From assembly GCA_037157565.1 (NCBI GenBank), contig JAZHRO010000012.1, forward strand, positions 8,520,501-8,584,500: a stretch of 64,000 bases of DNA, given 5' to 3'. Both the position numbers and the translations under genes were made by a program. The notes under the pieces are model-generated. The model worked only from the letters and a program-made list of their open reading frames with translations. It was not told the DNA's origin and made no database searches. Origin of the DNA: Thalassia testudinum. Taxonomy: Eukaryota > Streptophyta > Magnoliopsida > Alismatales > Hydrocharitaceae. Below, one piece after another: positions 20,938 to 33,495 of this stretch (positions are counted from its first letter, which is position 1; the number at the start of each line of letters is the position of its first letter).

Positions 20938-23900
20938 CATGGGCGAAACATGAAGGAAGACGTGGTCCCCAACCTCGAACTACACCTCTCTGCGTTTCCG
21001 ATCCGCGTAGCTCTTCTGCCTACTCCTGACAGTTCGGAGTCGCCTGTGAATCTGCTCGACTACCTCCTAACTCTGCCGGATCAGCCTGGGGCCAACCTCC
21101 ACTTGGTCCCCACCTCAACCCAACTCAAGGGTGCCGTACATCTCCGTCCGTACAGATCCTCGTAGGGAGCCATGCCGATGCTCGAGTGATAACTGTTGTT
21201 GTATGCAAACTCTGCCAGGGGTAAGTGCTCCTCCCAAGAGCCCTTCCAGTCCAGTACACAGGCATGCAAAAGGTCCTCAAGTGTCTGTATCGTGCGCTCA
21301 AACTATCCGTCTGTCTGGGGGTGGTAAGCTGTACTGAATCTCAACCGCGTCCCCAGGGCCTGCTGAAACTCACTGAAAACTGGGATGTAAAGCGGGTATC
21401 CCGGTCGGATGTGATCTCCCGAGGAACTCCGTGTAGACGTACCACGTCGCGGATATACCCCTCTGCCAACTGTGCTGGTCCCAAAGTGACTCGGATCGGC
21501 AAGAATCGCGCCGTCTTCGTCAATCTATCAACGATTACCCAGACTGCGTCGTGTCCTCGCTGGGTAACAGGTAAGCCCACCACCAAGTCCATGGTGATGC
21601 TCTCCCACTTCCACTCTGGCACAGGAAGTGGCTATAGCGGCCCTGCAGGCCTTTGATGCTCGACTTTCACCTGCTGGCACACTAAACACTGCTGCACGAA
21701 TTCACCCACATCCCGCTTCATCCCCCTCCACCAAAACTCATGTCTCAAGTCATGGTACATCTTCGTGTTTCCGGGATGTATGGTGAATCTAGAACTGTGT
21801 GCCTCAGTTAGGAGCTCTCTCAACAGCTCCTCGTCTCTGGGAACGCACAGACGTCCCCTCAGGCGCAGCACCTGGTCTGTGAAAGAGAAGTCCCTCGGGT
21901 CTCCTGACAGTACTCTGTCGCGTAGGGACTGCAAGTACGGGTCAGCCATCTGTCCTGTGATGATGTGGTCTATCAGCTCTGGCCTCGTCTGTCGTGTCAC
22001 AATCACTGCCCCACAGTGCCCCCGTATCTCTAGGGGTCGCCAATTGCCCATCTCCTATAAAAGGCTCCAACTCTTCACCTGTAAACTGGCCAAGTGTGCA
22101 GGCGCCTTCCGACTCAAGACGTCTGCCACCACGTTGGCCTTTCCCGGGTGGTAGGAAATGCTGCAGTCATAGTCCTTCAGGAGCTCCAACCAACGTCTCT
22201 GTCTCATGTTGAGCTCCTTCTGATCAAATAGGTTTCTGAGGCTCTTGTGATCTGTAAAAATCTCGAAGGTCTCACCATACAAGTAGTGCCTCCAGGTCTT
22301 CAGCAAGAAGACAACAGCTGCCAGCTCCAGGTCGTGGGTAGGGTAGCTATGCTCATGGGGCTTCAGTTGCCGCGAAGCGTAAGCGACAACGTGACCCCCC
22401 TGCATGAGCACACCCCCTAACCCCTGCAAGGAGGCGTCTGTGTACACAACAAACCCGCCACTACTGTCAGGGATGGTGAGCACGGGAGCCGAAGTCAGCC
22501 ACTCCTTTAGCTCCTGAAAACACGTCTCACAGGCGTCTGTCCAAGTGAAGGGCACGTCCTTCCGGGTCAACTGTGTCATAGGACGTGCAATCTGTGAAAA
22601 ACCCCTGATAAACCGTTTGTAGTAGCCTGCCAGTCCCAGGAAACTGCGAATCTCAGTAACCGTACGCGGTCTCTCCCACCTGAGCACTACCTCGACCTTG
22701 GTTGGGTCCATCGCCAAGCCATCTCCAGAGATCACATGACCTAAGAAGGTCACCTCCCTCAACCAGAACTCGCACTTGCTATATTTGGCGTACAGCCTAC
22801 GTCGTCTCAGTGTGTCCAGAACCATCCGCAAGTGCTGTCCGTGCTGCGTCTGATCTCGAGAATAGATGAGTACATCATCAATGAATACCACCACGAACTG
22901 GTCCAAGTACGGTCTAAACACCCGGTTCATCAGGTCCATGAAGGCAGCGGGGGCATTGGTCAGCCCAAATGGCATGACCAAAAACTCGTAGTGTCCGTAC
23001 AGGGTGCGGAAAGCTGTTTTGGAGACGTCTGCCTCCTTGATCCTCAACTGGTGGTATCTAGACCTCAAGTTGATCTTGGAGAATACTGTGGCACCTCGTA
23101 GCTAGTCAAACAAGTCGTCGATCCTCAGCAGCGGATATTTGTTTTTGATGGTGACCCTATTCAGCTGTCGATAGTCCACACAAAGGCATAGGGTACCATC
23201 CTTCTTTACAAATAGTACCGGGGCTCCCTAGGGAGACACACTGGGCCTCACAAAGCCCTTCTCCAAAAGATCTTGCAACTGAGACTTGAGCTCTCGCAGC
23301 TCAAGTGGTGCCATCCTGTATGGAGCGGTGGAGATGGGGCTGGTCCCTGGTACTAGTGAGATCTCAAACTCGATCTCACGCTCGGGCGGTAGTCCTGGCA
23401 AGTCATCTGGGAACACGTCGGGGTACTCTCTGACCACCGGGATACTCTGGAAGTTTGCCACAGGGCTGGGCTCTGCCACCACACAAGCTAGGAAGCCCTC
23501 ACACCCTTGGCTCAAAAGTCTCGCCGCCCGAAGTGCAGAAATGCACCTGAAGCCTCCGTCCACTGGCTGACCGTGGAACTCGAAAGAAGGCAACTCCGGT
23601 ATGGAGAAGACAATCTTCCTCTCAAAATAGTCCACTAAAGCGTGGTAAGCGGACAGCCAGTCCATCCCCAGAATAACACCAAAGTCCTCCATCTGTATCA
23701 TAATCAGGTCAGCGGGAAGGCTATGTCCCCCAATACTGACCTCGCAACCCGTGTACACCTCCTCAGCTACAAACAGCTGACCACTCGGACCTCTGATCAC
23801 GAACGGATCCTCTAACAGCATATAATCCTGGCCCAATCTAACTGCAAAACTGGCTGCGACAAACGAGTGCGTAGCGCCGGAATCGAAAAGTGTGTAAACG

Positions 23901-24349
23901 AGTCTGCCGGAAACTGAAACCATACCTGCCACCACCGATCCTGAAGCTATGGCATCCCTGTGTGTCAGGGCTTTGATACGTCCTTCATCCCTAGGTGTAG
24001 ACGAAGCAGCCACACTCTGCGTCGGACGGGTAACTGCTGGCCGGTACCCTCCCCATGACTGCTGTCCTCCTCCTCGTGCATGGAAACCGTGGCCTCCTGC
24101 TCGCCCTCCAGTGCTCGGCGCGGGAAGTATCTGCTGATCTCCTGCCCTAGACGGGCAGTCCCTCCTGATGTGACCCGGCTGGCCACACTGGTAGCAAAGG
24201 GGAACCTGACTCCCGCCCTCAGTGGGTCCCTGCTGTCGGCTGGGCGGGGGTCCGGTGCTGGCAACTGGCCACTGTCGAGGGCCCCCAAAGGCCACTGATG
24301 GCCCTACAAAATGTGACGGCTCTCCTGCGGACTCCACGTGTCTCCTCTC
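20938..24349 (-). pseudogene. pol: Protease-RT-RNase H-integrase core of element N, decayed
   Basis: Reading downward from 24349: CCHC zinc knuckle (CYQCGQPGHIRRDC, about 24154-24196), aspartic protease DSGATHS (near 23884), and RT with FIDD at 22874-22885. Then RNase H with TDASLQG and TDHKSLRN, integrase HHCC finger (about 21670-21810), and the core with both Asp residues (TMDLVVG, SDRDTRF). One frame is kept from gag to about 21370. It is broken by stops at 23228-23230, 23102-23104, 22055-22057 and 21632-21634, mostly TAG, as expected from C-to-T decay of CAG or TGG. A frameshift near 21370 and further stops (about 21307 and 21081) follow. Solo LTR S then cuts the gene. It cannot be active. 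Confidence 0.92.
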
Positions 24350-25287
24350 TCACCGGTCCTGTGAAAAGTCTGGCTGGTAGGGCCTCTTCCGCCCATTGTC
24401 AGTATCTCGCGCAGACGGGTTGGTCTCCTCGTAGGTCATAGCTGCCTCCACCACCCTCGAGAACGTAGGTAGCTTCAGGGGCTTGACATACCCCTGAATC
24501 GCAGGTCGAAGCCCCTCGGTGAACCTCCAAAGGCGCTCCTCCTCAGTGGCTACTGCCGTCGCGGTGAAGCGGGATAGCTCCAGAAAACGCGTGCGGTACA
24601 TGCTCACAGTCATCGTCCCCTGGCGGAGAGTGTGGAACTCCCGCCTCCTCTGGTCCTGCTACGTCTGGGGAAAGTATTGCTCGTAGAAGAGGGTGACGAA
24701 CCGGTCCCAGGTCGGCTCGTCCCTCTCCTGTCCCCTGACCGCCCTCCACCACCTGTGTGCCGCACTCTCTAGCTGGTACGTGGCAAAGGCCACGTGGCAC
24801 TCCACTGGGGGGCGAAGGGTGTCGAAAACCTTCTCGATCTTCTCGAGCCAGTCCTCCACCTCGGTCGGGTCCTCATCCCCCTTGAAGGAGGGGGCTTCAA
24901 CTTCCGAAACTGCCCGAAAAGCTCGAAGTGGCGCTGTAGTGGAGATGCTGGTGCACCACCAGGTAAAGGAGCCTCGTGCATAGAAGTGTCGGAGGAAGGT
25001 GGGGGCGGTGGTGGCTCATCCCCTCCCCTGCATCCAACGTCGCCTCCGTCGCGTGGTCCCACAGAGCACTCCCCCTCCGCAGCCCCAGGGAGAGGTGCTC
25101 GGGGCGGTGGGTGGAGTTCCTCTCGTACTATGTCCCGTATCAGCTGGGCGAGGTCCTGGGCCTGAATGCCCGGGAGCAGTGGCTGGTCCACTGAGACATC
25201 GACCGCAACACGCCCACCTCGCCGACCTCGTCCTCGGCCGCGCCTGCGGCCCGCCTCGCTAGTCCCTCGTCGAGGCATCTCCTGCAA
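24350..25287 (-). pseudogene. gag: Gag of element N, decayed
   Basis: The frame starts at 25287 (MQEMPRRGTSEAG) with an Arg/Gly-rich and Pro-rich N-terminus. It is frameshifted near 24900, then continues through a retrotransposon gag core (VEDWLEKIEKVFDTL, then TWDRFVTLFYEQYFP) in the frame shared with pol. Stops lie at 24659-24661 (TAG) and 24350-24352 (TGA). Gag forms the particle that packages element RNA. The start is the first Met after the primer site, 159 bases downstream of it. Confidence 0.88.
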
Positions 25288-25445
25288 GGAGATGCGAAAT
25301 AGAACGGAAATACGTCAATAACGAACGATATCTAACGAAGAAGTCTAAGAGCTCATGTCAAAAGAAACGTTGTGGTGGCTACTCTAGTTACAGACATGTG
25401 AATTGGTTATTCTCCAGTCAGTTGGCTTACTTCTCGGGATGACCT

Positions 25446-25458
25446 TGCTCTGATACCA
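25446..25458 (-). promoter_or_regulatory. Primer binding site of N (initiator tRNA-Met)
   Basis: On the - strand it reads TGGTATCAGAGCA, an exact match to the complement of the plant initiator tRNA-Met 3' end. It lies three bases inside the 5' LTR. Confidence 0.95.
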
Positions 25459-25461
25459 TCT

Positions 25462-28159
25462 TGTAACGACCCGATTCCCGAATCTCTACGAGTCACGAGA
25501 ATCGGACCGACTTGACTAATCCCAAGACCCATTCGTCCAACGAGAAAGTAACCAAAAGAGCAGTAAAATAAACCACATTCACTATGTATATAACTAGCAG
25601 TAACAATATACAGCAGTAAAGAAAGGAAATACTACAATATACACCACCACAACAAAAGAGAAATAAACATGTACATAACATGAAGCTTACAATAAAGAGA
25701 GTACAGGGAGTAACAGAAAACTACTCACTACAGTGGAAAGAAAAGTACAGAAGGTACTACAGGTAACACTACTGGGCTCTACTAGGCCCAGTGCCCTCTG
25801 CAGCCGCTGACTCTGGCTGCTCAACACCTGGTCCTGAAAAGGTAACAAGGGTGACACGTCAGCGAAACGCTGTGTAGAGTGGCAACTAAAAGCTAAAAGA
25901 AGCAGTAGAGTATACAGTAATTGTTATATTTTTTCTTTCTTTATTTATATTTTTCCATTTATTCACTGTTGATTTATTTATCAGATCCTTCTCTTGATCT
26001 TGAATGTTCCTCGTGGGAACGATCTTGATTGCAGTTTTTTCCGAAAAGTAGAAGTAACACGTGGTGCTGTCCTGGCCGGGAGAGTACCCCGTGGTGGTCC
26101 TACCCTCAGTCAACCACCCCAAGGTCACTGACAGACATAACGGTGACTACGGCACGTGCGATAAGCGCACGGGTAGCTACCCTACACTAGCACGCGGTCA
26201 GTCGTTTCTGTTAACGGGTGCGCCCAAAGCACAACACGGAACCAGTATAGGGCAGAGCCCTCTCAGTAACAGGGGTCCAACCCCTCCACAGTAACCAAAC
26301 AGGGGTCCTGCCCCTCCACAGTCCGCGCACCCTTGCCTGACTACCCTGGTTTACCCCGTGGTCCTAACAAGTCGGTGTAGGAGGGCTAGCAGAACCCTGG
26401 GGCCCGAGGGGTAGCTAGTGCTCTCCCTACACTGGTAGCTCTCCACGGTACTGTGTACACGAGGGCCAAAAGTCGATACAAAGTAGCCAGACCTAACCCC
26501 GGGTCCCTGGGGCGGCTAGCTCCGCTCTGCACTAAACAGGGGGACAGTTGCTCTCCTTGGTACTCCGTACTCAAGGCCAGCTCACTTCCCCAATTCTATT
26601 TCATTCACTTTCCAGGAGTTCTACTCCTAATTCCCTGTAGGGTTCAGGCTCTTTTAACTCAGCCAATTTAGGTTTCACCGTTCCAGGTTTATATCCATAC
26701 AATTCATGTTCTCAACTGTATTTATTCATTCATAACAAGTAGCTTTTAACCAATTTACAGGCAGTTATCATTTCCTTTCCACTTTTCCAAGACTACAATG
26801 TATATATTCAACTAGTTTTCCAGTCCTAGGATTCATGCCATACCCTAGGATCTATCATTCAATCTAGTTTTCCAGTCCTAGGATTCATGCAATACCCTAG
26901 GATCTACCATTCAATCTAATTTCTCAGTCCTAGGGTTCATGCAATGCCCTAGACTCTATCAATTATTTCATAATTGTACAAATTTTGTTAAATAAATTAA
27001 AGGGCCACTCTACTCGCGAAACTGGGAGTACTGGGGGCGTGGTCGGCAATCCTGTGCGCCTCCGCAACCCCCACAGCTGCAACGGAACGGGATCCTAACA
27101 CAAGGATCAATCACAAGGAGTTTCTCAGAATAGTATACAATTACTGTAAACAGGTAGAGGAAATAAATCTGGAAAGAACGAACTTGAAACGCGGAAAACG
27201 GACTCTGAACGGACCCTAAACGGGTCAAAAACGACGAGTCTACCCAAAATCAGACATCTGGAACTTCTTCGAGACGTCTTAAAAGGTTGATCAGGTCATA
27301 CCTCGGTCAGTGCAGTCCTTCAGACGTCCAGAAGCCCGTTGGATTGTCTGGTCCTAGTTCCCAGACGTCCGATTATCACCCCGGACGTCTGGAGGTCCTC
27401 TCCATCGTTTGGTACTGTGGCCAGACGTCTGATCCGTGTGGGATGGCGAGCCCTCGCGCCCTCCCAAATAGAACTTGTGTACACACACACCTGCTCTCAT
27501 CACTAAGAGGCACAGAAGAACGCGGCGGACGGCTGCATGGCCGTATACGCGTAAAAAGGAGATGGTAGGAAAATATTGTACCTATCAGACGTCTGGACCT
27601 TCCTCCAGACGTCTTCGGCATCGTCTGGACGTGAGTCCAGACGTCTGATTCTGGGAAATTTTCCCAGAATTAGGACCCTTTTCGCTCTCTGCCCGCGATG
27701 CACGGCCGCGCCGTGCCACGTCCGCTTGCTGCCCGAGCTGCAGCAGCTCCTCCGCGCCACCCCACGCTCGCTACTCTCCCGCCGGCCGGCTCTAGCTGCC
27801 CTGGCAAGCTCGCACCTTCGTGGTCGAGCTCTCTTCTTCCTCTCGCAACACTCCTCCTTCCCGCACGCTCGCAGCAGCCGCTGCTGCCGCACTCACTCGC
27901 TTACGCTCTCGCTGGCAGGGAGGAGAAGAGAAGACGGTGGAGTGAGGGTGAGGGAGAGGGGGAGCGTTCTTATAAGGCAGCCGCGGGGAGAGAGAAGAAG
28001 GAAAGCGACGCCTGCAGGGAGAGAAAAATGAAGGCTGCAGGTTCAGTCTGCGCACGCAGGCGCGCAAACGCGAACCCGTACGCCGAAAAAATTTATTACC
28101 AGACATCTGGGACACTTCCTAGACATCTTAAACTACGTCTGATTCCCATGTTCGTAACA
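25462..28159 (-). mobile_element. 5' LTR of element N
   Basis: The 2698-base LTR is nearly the length of its partner. It contains the TATA-like box at 27969-27976, the three 52-base repeats (26821-26976), the GACGTCTGG cluster (27250-27645) and the inverted repeat at 27648-27670. Its outer edge abuts duplication TGCCC (28160-28164). Confidence 0.92.
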
Positions 28160-29107
28160 TGCCCCATCTTTGCCATCGCCTCTTCTACGGAGGAATTCAT
28201 CTTCCCCACATCTGGCAACCACACTGGCATGGCATCCCTTTCCCCTTTCATCCCTTAGAATAGATTTTTAGATTCCCTATCTTCCCTCCTTTCTTTCCCT
28301 CTCTTTATTTCTCAAAAATCGACCACTGACGTCATCGAACACCTTCACCTCCTCCACCTCCAGCGATACCTCCGGCGAGGTGCTCCTGTCGCTATGCACC
28401 TCCATCCACCTCGCCGACCACCCTACAACCTCCACCATACCTCCCTGATCATTTCCCCTCACTCCAATCACTCCATTGACCACCCAAACACCTCCTCGAA
28501 CAGACCACTTCCACTGGCCAAAACCATCATCGTCTGGCCACCACAGCCGCCCTCACTCCACACCATGGCCACCATTACATTCGCCGTGCCACGGCGATAT
28601 TGTTGAACGTTCTGATGCGGCCATAAGGCCCTTGGTCTTAATTTCAGGTGGCAGGACAACGGCTGCCATTGCTGCCAAATCTTTGAGTTGCTGCTGTTGC
28701 TTCATGTCCTGTTATGCCCTAGGACTATCTCCAGGTTGCGTGGAATAGAGGCATGCAGGTGTCCAAGCCCTCAAGAGAAGGCTTTAGTAGCTACGGCCTT
28801 GTCAATTCGGCTACACAACCTGTTGCTGCTATTCGCCTCCAACACTGAGGGTGAGGTCCTCCTACCCCCCACCGTACTAGTCCATGACACCTAATATGCG
28901 GACCTGGCCGACCCGACTACCCGACCTGACTTCACTCCTCGTTCACCACACACGTCGATGAGCCTGAACTTGGGTCTACGTTAGGTCCGATTACCCGACC
29001 GATTAAAGGGTCTGGGAGAGCGAGACTGAAATAAAAAAGAGAGAAAGAGAGAGGAGCTACGCAAGGGAAGGGGTGTTTTGCTCTGAGAAGATTACTCCAA
29101 CACTTAG

Positions 29108-29213
29108 CCAATTCAGAAAAGAAGAAGAGGAGGTCAGGCAGAAGAAGAGAAGAAGAGAAACCAATTCAGAAAAGAAGAAGAGGAGGTTAGGCAGAAGAAG
29201 AGAAGAAGAGAAA
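29108..29213 (+). repeat. 53-base tandem duplication in A 3' LTR purine tract
   Basis: Two copies beginning CCAATTCAGAAAAG (29108 and 29161) differ by about one base. The 5' LTR lacks the duplication, so it arose after A inserted or in the tract during replication. Confidence 0.8.
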
Positions 29214-29765
29214 GAGAAGAAGGAAGACGCTGAAGATGAAGAGAAGGCCATAGGCAGAAAGCTTGCAAAGACAGAACAAAAGAAAGACAGAGAAGAAGAA
29301 GAAAGCCAAAGGTAGACGGCAGAGAAAGAGAAGAAGAAAGAAGAAGAAGAAGAAGGAAGGAGGAGATAGAGAAAGCTAAGGAAAGAAGAAGCATAAGAGA
29401 AGAGACCAAAGGAACAAGAGAAATTAGAAGAAGAAAAGAAACAGGGAAATGTAGCACAATTCATTTAAGACGTCTGATTTTCATATGCTCTCCATTATTT
29501 TATCTAAATCTCTTTTTAGCTCTTCATATACTCATGCTCTACATTCCTAATTAGTTTTTGAGTAATATCTTGTGTTCAATTTGCATTAATTGCTATGTTT
29601 AGTGTGTGAATACCATTTGCTCCCTGTGTTTGACCTCGGAACATTTTCGAGTAATAAAATTATATCCGTTTTGAACGCTATCTCGATTGTACTACAACGC
29701 AACACTTTTTAAACCCCGATTTAGCGACATTAACACTCACACTTATAATTTTAGGTACTTGTAGC

Positions 29766-30009
29766 AAGTACCGATACTGGTCATAAGTGCCGGTACATGC
29801 TAGGCATAGGTTTGGGCCTAAGTCCCAAACTGTGAACAACAAGTACCGGTATTCATTGAGAGTACCGGTACAAAGTGGTCACAGTTTGTGCACTTGCTTT
29901 TGCCTGGACCTTACAAGTACCGGTACGAATCACTAGTATCGGTACATGTAGGTCATTGGACCCAAATTTGTGAGTCATAAGTATCGGTACTCATCATTAG
30001 TACCGGTAC
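29766..30009. repeat. Array of paired TACCGGTAC palindromes
   Basis: There are eight copies of a 12-base palindrome (AAGTACCGGTAC or one-to-two base variants), in four pairs: 29766/29785, 29841/29860, 29915/29934 and 29979/29998. Within every pair the start-to-start distance is 19 bases; between pairs it is 75, 74 and 64. Spacer sequences share motifs such as AAACTGTG and CACAGTTTG. It lies between element A and truncated D. It may be a remnant of a Sirevirus-type LTR, which are known to carry palindrome arrays, or a minisatellite. Confidence 0.8.
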
Positions 30010-30017
30010 CTAGTGAC

Positions 30018-30613
30018 TTAGCTCGATGGACCAATTTCCTGGTTTTCTAGGACTGGTTCGGAATTGTGAACACCTGCAATTAGATCCTCCCAACCCTCAT
30101 CAAGATCAGGTATGTCAATTGTTATGAAATTCGAATCTGAATTCATTTGGGTTGGGGGTCCACAACAACCTTGATTATCAAACCTGGGATTTGCGGAATC
30201 ATGTTGATCATCAGAATTATTCCAAGATGTCTTATTATCTGACGGGTATTTTTATTCAGTGGTTCTATATAACTCATTCAGTAATTCTCCCCATTTTTCC
30301 ATTAGATATTGGTTGTTTTCCAAAAGTGAAGGGTTTGACCAACATTGCAGATACTCATTGCCATGAAATGTCATTAATTTGTTGTATTCTGCTAAGAGAT
30401 CATCCCAAGTTGAGCCGTGTTTTATTTGTGCCCATACTATTTTGAAATAGTTTGGAATGTGGTCTGTTGTTTTTATAAACTTATCCCTAATGTCCCTATC
30501 TAAGGCTTCATAATATTCTTCATGTTGTCTATATCAGCCTCAATCGTCTTATCCTTGATAGTCATTTGGGACATAGGTTTCTTAATCACTTTTCCTAACA
30601 TGTCAGGTTGCAT
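30018..30613 (-). pseudogene. Acidic protein fragment of element D
   Basis: This is the homologue of the front of A's reading frame. The ATG at 30613 is preceded by the same TTGATTCCACCA context as in A. It has a frameshift near 30510 and a TAA near 30255. It has CAA (Gln, 30204-30206) where A has its internal TAA. It continues IDIPDLDEGWEDLI (A: CDIPDLELGWEATI) and ends at TAA 30018-30020, next to the palindrome array. The function is unknown. Confidence 0.6.
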
Positions 30614-31816
30614 TTTCAAATCAGGTGGTGGAATCAAGATGTAGAATTAAACTCAGGTTCAGATTGAAGTTTATTATATCAGATTAGAAATCCTTGAGAA
30701 GATCTAATGAGTTCTCTTAGGTTAGAAACCTAAGGACCTTCCTGTGTGTGTGTTCTATAGAAAAGATGAGGGACTGGATGTTATTTGGATCCAATCAAGG
30801 CACCTAAAGATTTTTAGATGACTAAGGCTGTTTCGAGGTGGATGATACCCCTGAATCAGAAATCTGCACACCCGAGAAATACCTGGGCAGCCAGGAAAGG
30901 AGAGCCCCACAAAGATGCCTATACGGTAGAGCGTCCCCACAGGTTACAGGGTTTCCCCCACCCAATCTTCCTTGTCACTACGGTTCCAAGTAGATCGGAA
31001 TGTATGAACTTAAAACCTTAACTCTACTAATTTTAACTTAGTTTGTGCCTTCAGTTTCACTTGATTAGAAGTTGATTTGACTTGTGACCTAATTTGGAGG
31101 TTGGTTGGCCCACAAAGTAGACCAACTTCACCTGACCTACCCAAAAGATGGCAGAATGAAATCTAAGTCAAGATCTAGAAATCACCCTGAATTGACTCTT
31201 AGGTTATTAGGTCCACAATTTTAGGGTTCAAGTGAATCTTAGAGCCTGATTTTTAGGCTTTTTCTTGCTTAGATATTTTCAAACAAGGGTATGGGTAGCA
31301 CACACTTGTGGGCGGGTTAATTCTCTTTAATGCAAGCAAATGTGTACTAACACTTTAAACCCTAATGTTGAAACCCTAATTTGTTCTATTCCAAGTCCAA
31401 TTAAATTTCAAGATGTTCACTTTGGGCTTCAAGCAAGAATTGTGTTAGCCCAAAGTGATTTAGAAATTAAGCATAGTCCTTAATAGGTATAGAAAATTAG
31501 GATGGGATTGCCTAATCAGAATCGTCTCAGGCTTCAATTAGATTGATTTTTTTTGCAAATTAGGAAAACTTACCTTTGAAATGATGATTACTATGAAATT
31601 AAGGTAGATAGTTCCTAATTGATTTGTTTCCTTTTTATCTTCCCAAGATTAAGAGGTTGATTAGGGAAGAATAGAAAAGTTACCTGCCTTGGAGTGGTTA
31701 AATTGCATGAAAGTTCACCTCTTGAAGTACCTCGCAAAATCACAAGAAACAAGCAGGCAAGTCAGTGCTCAAATATAATCAAATAAAATAAAAAATAGCG
31801 GTGAATTGCGTGTTGC

Positions 31817-31834
31817 TCCTTGGCAATGGCGCCA
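31817..31834 (-). promoter_or_regulatory. Primer binding site of D (tRNA-Asp type)
   Basis: On the - strand it reads TGGCGCCATTGCCAAGGA, followed by GCAACACGCAATTC as in A. Confidence 0.85.
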
Positions 31835-33495
31835 AAATGTTAAAGGACTCTAGATAGGAGTTTTAAGTGTGTCTCTATTGAAAGGGCTTTTCAGGAGTTT
31901 ACATGCGTCTCGTTATAGTAAAGTCTCCTAAATTGCTCTTCAACAAATAATATTTATAGCTCGAATATCTAAATGAAGTCTGAGGTCGAACATAGGGAGC
32001 AAATAAGAATTCACACACTAATCTCAATTAAGATATAAAAGAGTACAATAAATGAAGCACTATAAAGATATTTCAATGAATATTAATCTGTCACATTAGA
32101 TTTTCAATGAAGATCAATGCATCTAGAGACAAAAAGATACTTCGAACAAAATAATGGTGATTTAGTTCACCAATTATTATCATAAGCACATGTATATCAA
32201 TTATTCAATAATGTTAAATAAATGAACAGTGCTCAGATGTCTGATCTGAGAATCAGACGACTTAACTGTTGCTTGCTACAATGTTTTCTCTTATGATCTT
32301 CAATTTCTATTTCTATTGCTCTCTTCTTCTTCTTCTGCTCTCTTAGGCACGACCTTCTCCTTGGCTTCTTCTTCTTCTTCTTTCTCTTTTCTTCCTTAGC
32401 TTTTCCTCCTCTTCTGCCTTTAACTCTCCTCCTCTTCTCCTCTTTCCTCCCCAGCGACTAAGTGTCTCACAGCTACACCAAGGAGCAAAACCCCTCTCCC
32501 CTGCACTCTCTCTCTTTCTCCTCTTTCTCTGATATCCGGTTTAATCAGGTATTTGGTTTCGTATAACTGGGTCTAGGGCTGCGGGCATGGGTTGTAGCCG
32601 AGGAGTGAAGGGTTAGGCGAGTCGGGTCAGTGAAGGGTGTAGTGGGACCTCACCCCATGTGTATTGAGGCAGTAAGGCCTGAGTGGAAATTCAACTTATG
32701 CACTATCGGTTGCTTATCCATGCCCGATGTGGGACTAAACGTCCCACTCCCTTTGCGTGCATCTGATGTGATGAAGCTTCTTCAATTGCTTGGTTGCTGA
32801 GGTTGATGCCCCCAATCAAGGACCTAGGAAGGGTCCTAGGCTATTCCGCATGTCCTGGGATGAAGACCTGGGGTTCTTGAGCCCAGAGGACTGAAGGTGA
32901 CGCCGAAGAACTGAAGGCGGTGGCGGAGCTTCGGTGGAAGACCTGAAATCATCAATACAGCCTCACGACCTAATTAAAATAGCTCAGGACCTTCGCTGTA
33001 GGGTGTGGAGTGCATTGGCGATGGTCTCATGGCGTGTGGAGGTGTGTGGTGGTCGGACAGAGTCGAGGATGGAGGTCAGTGATGGGTGCGTTCAGGGGCG
33101 ATCATGAGTGTGTGGATGGTGAAATAAATATGGAGGTTTTGTGCGAGTAGATGTGGCAGAAGTTGTGGAGTAGGTGGCGAGGCGATTGGAGGTTTGAGGT
33201 GACGGAAATGCTTCGTCGGAGAGGTGGTCGGAGCGGAGGACGAAGGTGGCGTGCATGGATGTTGAGGGTTTGTTTTTGGGTTTTGAGTATGGAGAATTGA
33301 CTTAAGGATCTAAATAAACATAACTAGCCTACTTTAACGGTTGAAGTGGGTAGGATCTGCGTCAGCTTTGGTAGGCTGGCGACGGAGAAGATGAGGCCTC
33401 TGGCGATGAAGGAGCGGCGAGGAAGATAAGGTAGGAAGCGTTTGCTGGTATTGCCAGAAGTGGATGAAGTTGGGAAGAAGGAATCTGCTCGTTAT

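Larger units (their letters stand above)
15947..28159 (-). mobile_element. Element N: Tekay/Del-like chromodomain Ty3/gypsy element
   Basis: Long LTRs (15947-18650 and 25462-28159) beginning TGTAACGACCCG and ending GTTCGTAACA surround a - strand gag-pol. The exact 5-base duplication TGCCC is at 15942-15946 and 28160-28164. The primer site complements initiator tRNA-Met. The order gag, protease, RT, RNase H, integrase, GPY/F module and chromodomain, with 2.7-kb LTRs, fits the Tekay/Del group; the exact lineage is inferred. The interior carries several stops and a solo LTR. Confidence 0.92.
7380..29735 (+). mobile_element. Element A: non-autonomous Athila-like retrotransposon
   Basis: Two related LTRs (7380-10033 and 14809-29735, the second interrupted by element N) flank a 4.8-kb interior. 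The termini are TGATG...TTAACA. The target duplication is CTTAC on the left and CTCAC on the right, one base different. A primer site related to tRNA-Asp follows the 5' LTR, and a polypurine tract precedes the 3' LTR. The interior has no reverse transcriptase, RNase H or integrase, only one acidic reading frame, so movement would need enzymes from another element. Indels between the LTRs show an old insertion. Confidence 0.85.
14809..29735 (+). mobile_element. 3' LTR of element A, split by element N
   Basis: The two parts are 14809-15946 and 28165-29735, together about 2.71 kb. They align with the 5' LTR across the break: CCTGCCCCATCTT is continuous in the 5' copy. The LTR ends GACATTAACA followed by CTCAC. 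Compared with the 5' LTR it has lost the GGTGGGAC hairpin segment and has a 53-base tandem duplication in its purine tract. Confidence 0.88.
30013..31837 (-). mobile_element. Element D interior, truncated relative of element A
   Basis: On the - strand the order is primer site (31817-31834), a leader closely matching A (for example the block at 30750-30960), then the acidic reading frame. Homology to A stops at about 30018, where the palindrome array begins. The rest of the interior and the 3' LTR are missing. D belongs to the same non-autonomous family as A and C. Confidence 0.8.

Noticed and set aside
25446..25458. Possible tRNA-Met gene fragment
   Set aside because: Only 13 bases match the tRNA end, and the place next to the LTR shows it is a primer binding site.
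29766..30009. Possible CRISPR array
   Set aside because: Units are short palindromes in pairs with irregular larger spacing, in plant retrotransposon DNA. There is no repeat-spacer regularity and there are no cas genes.
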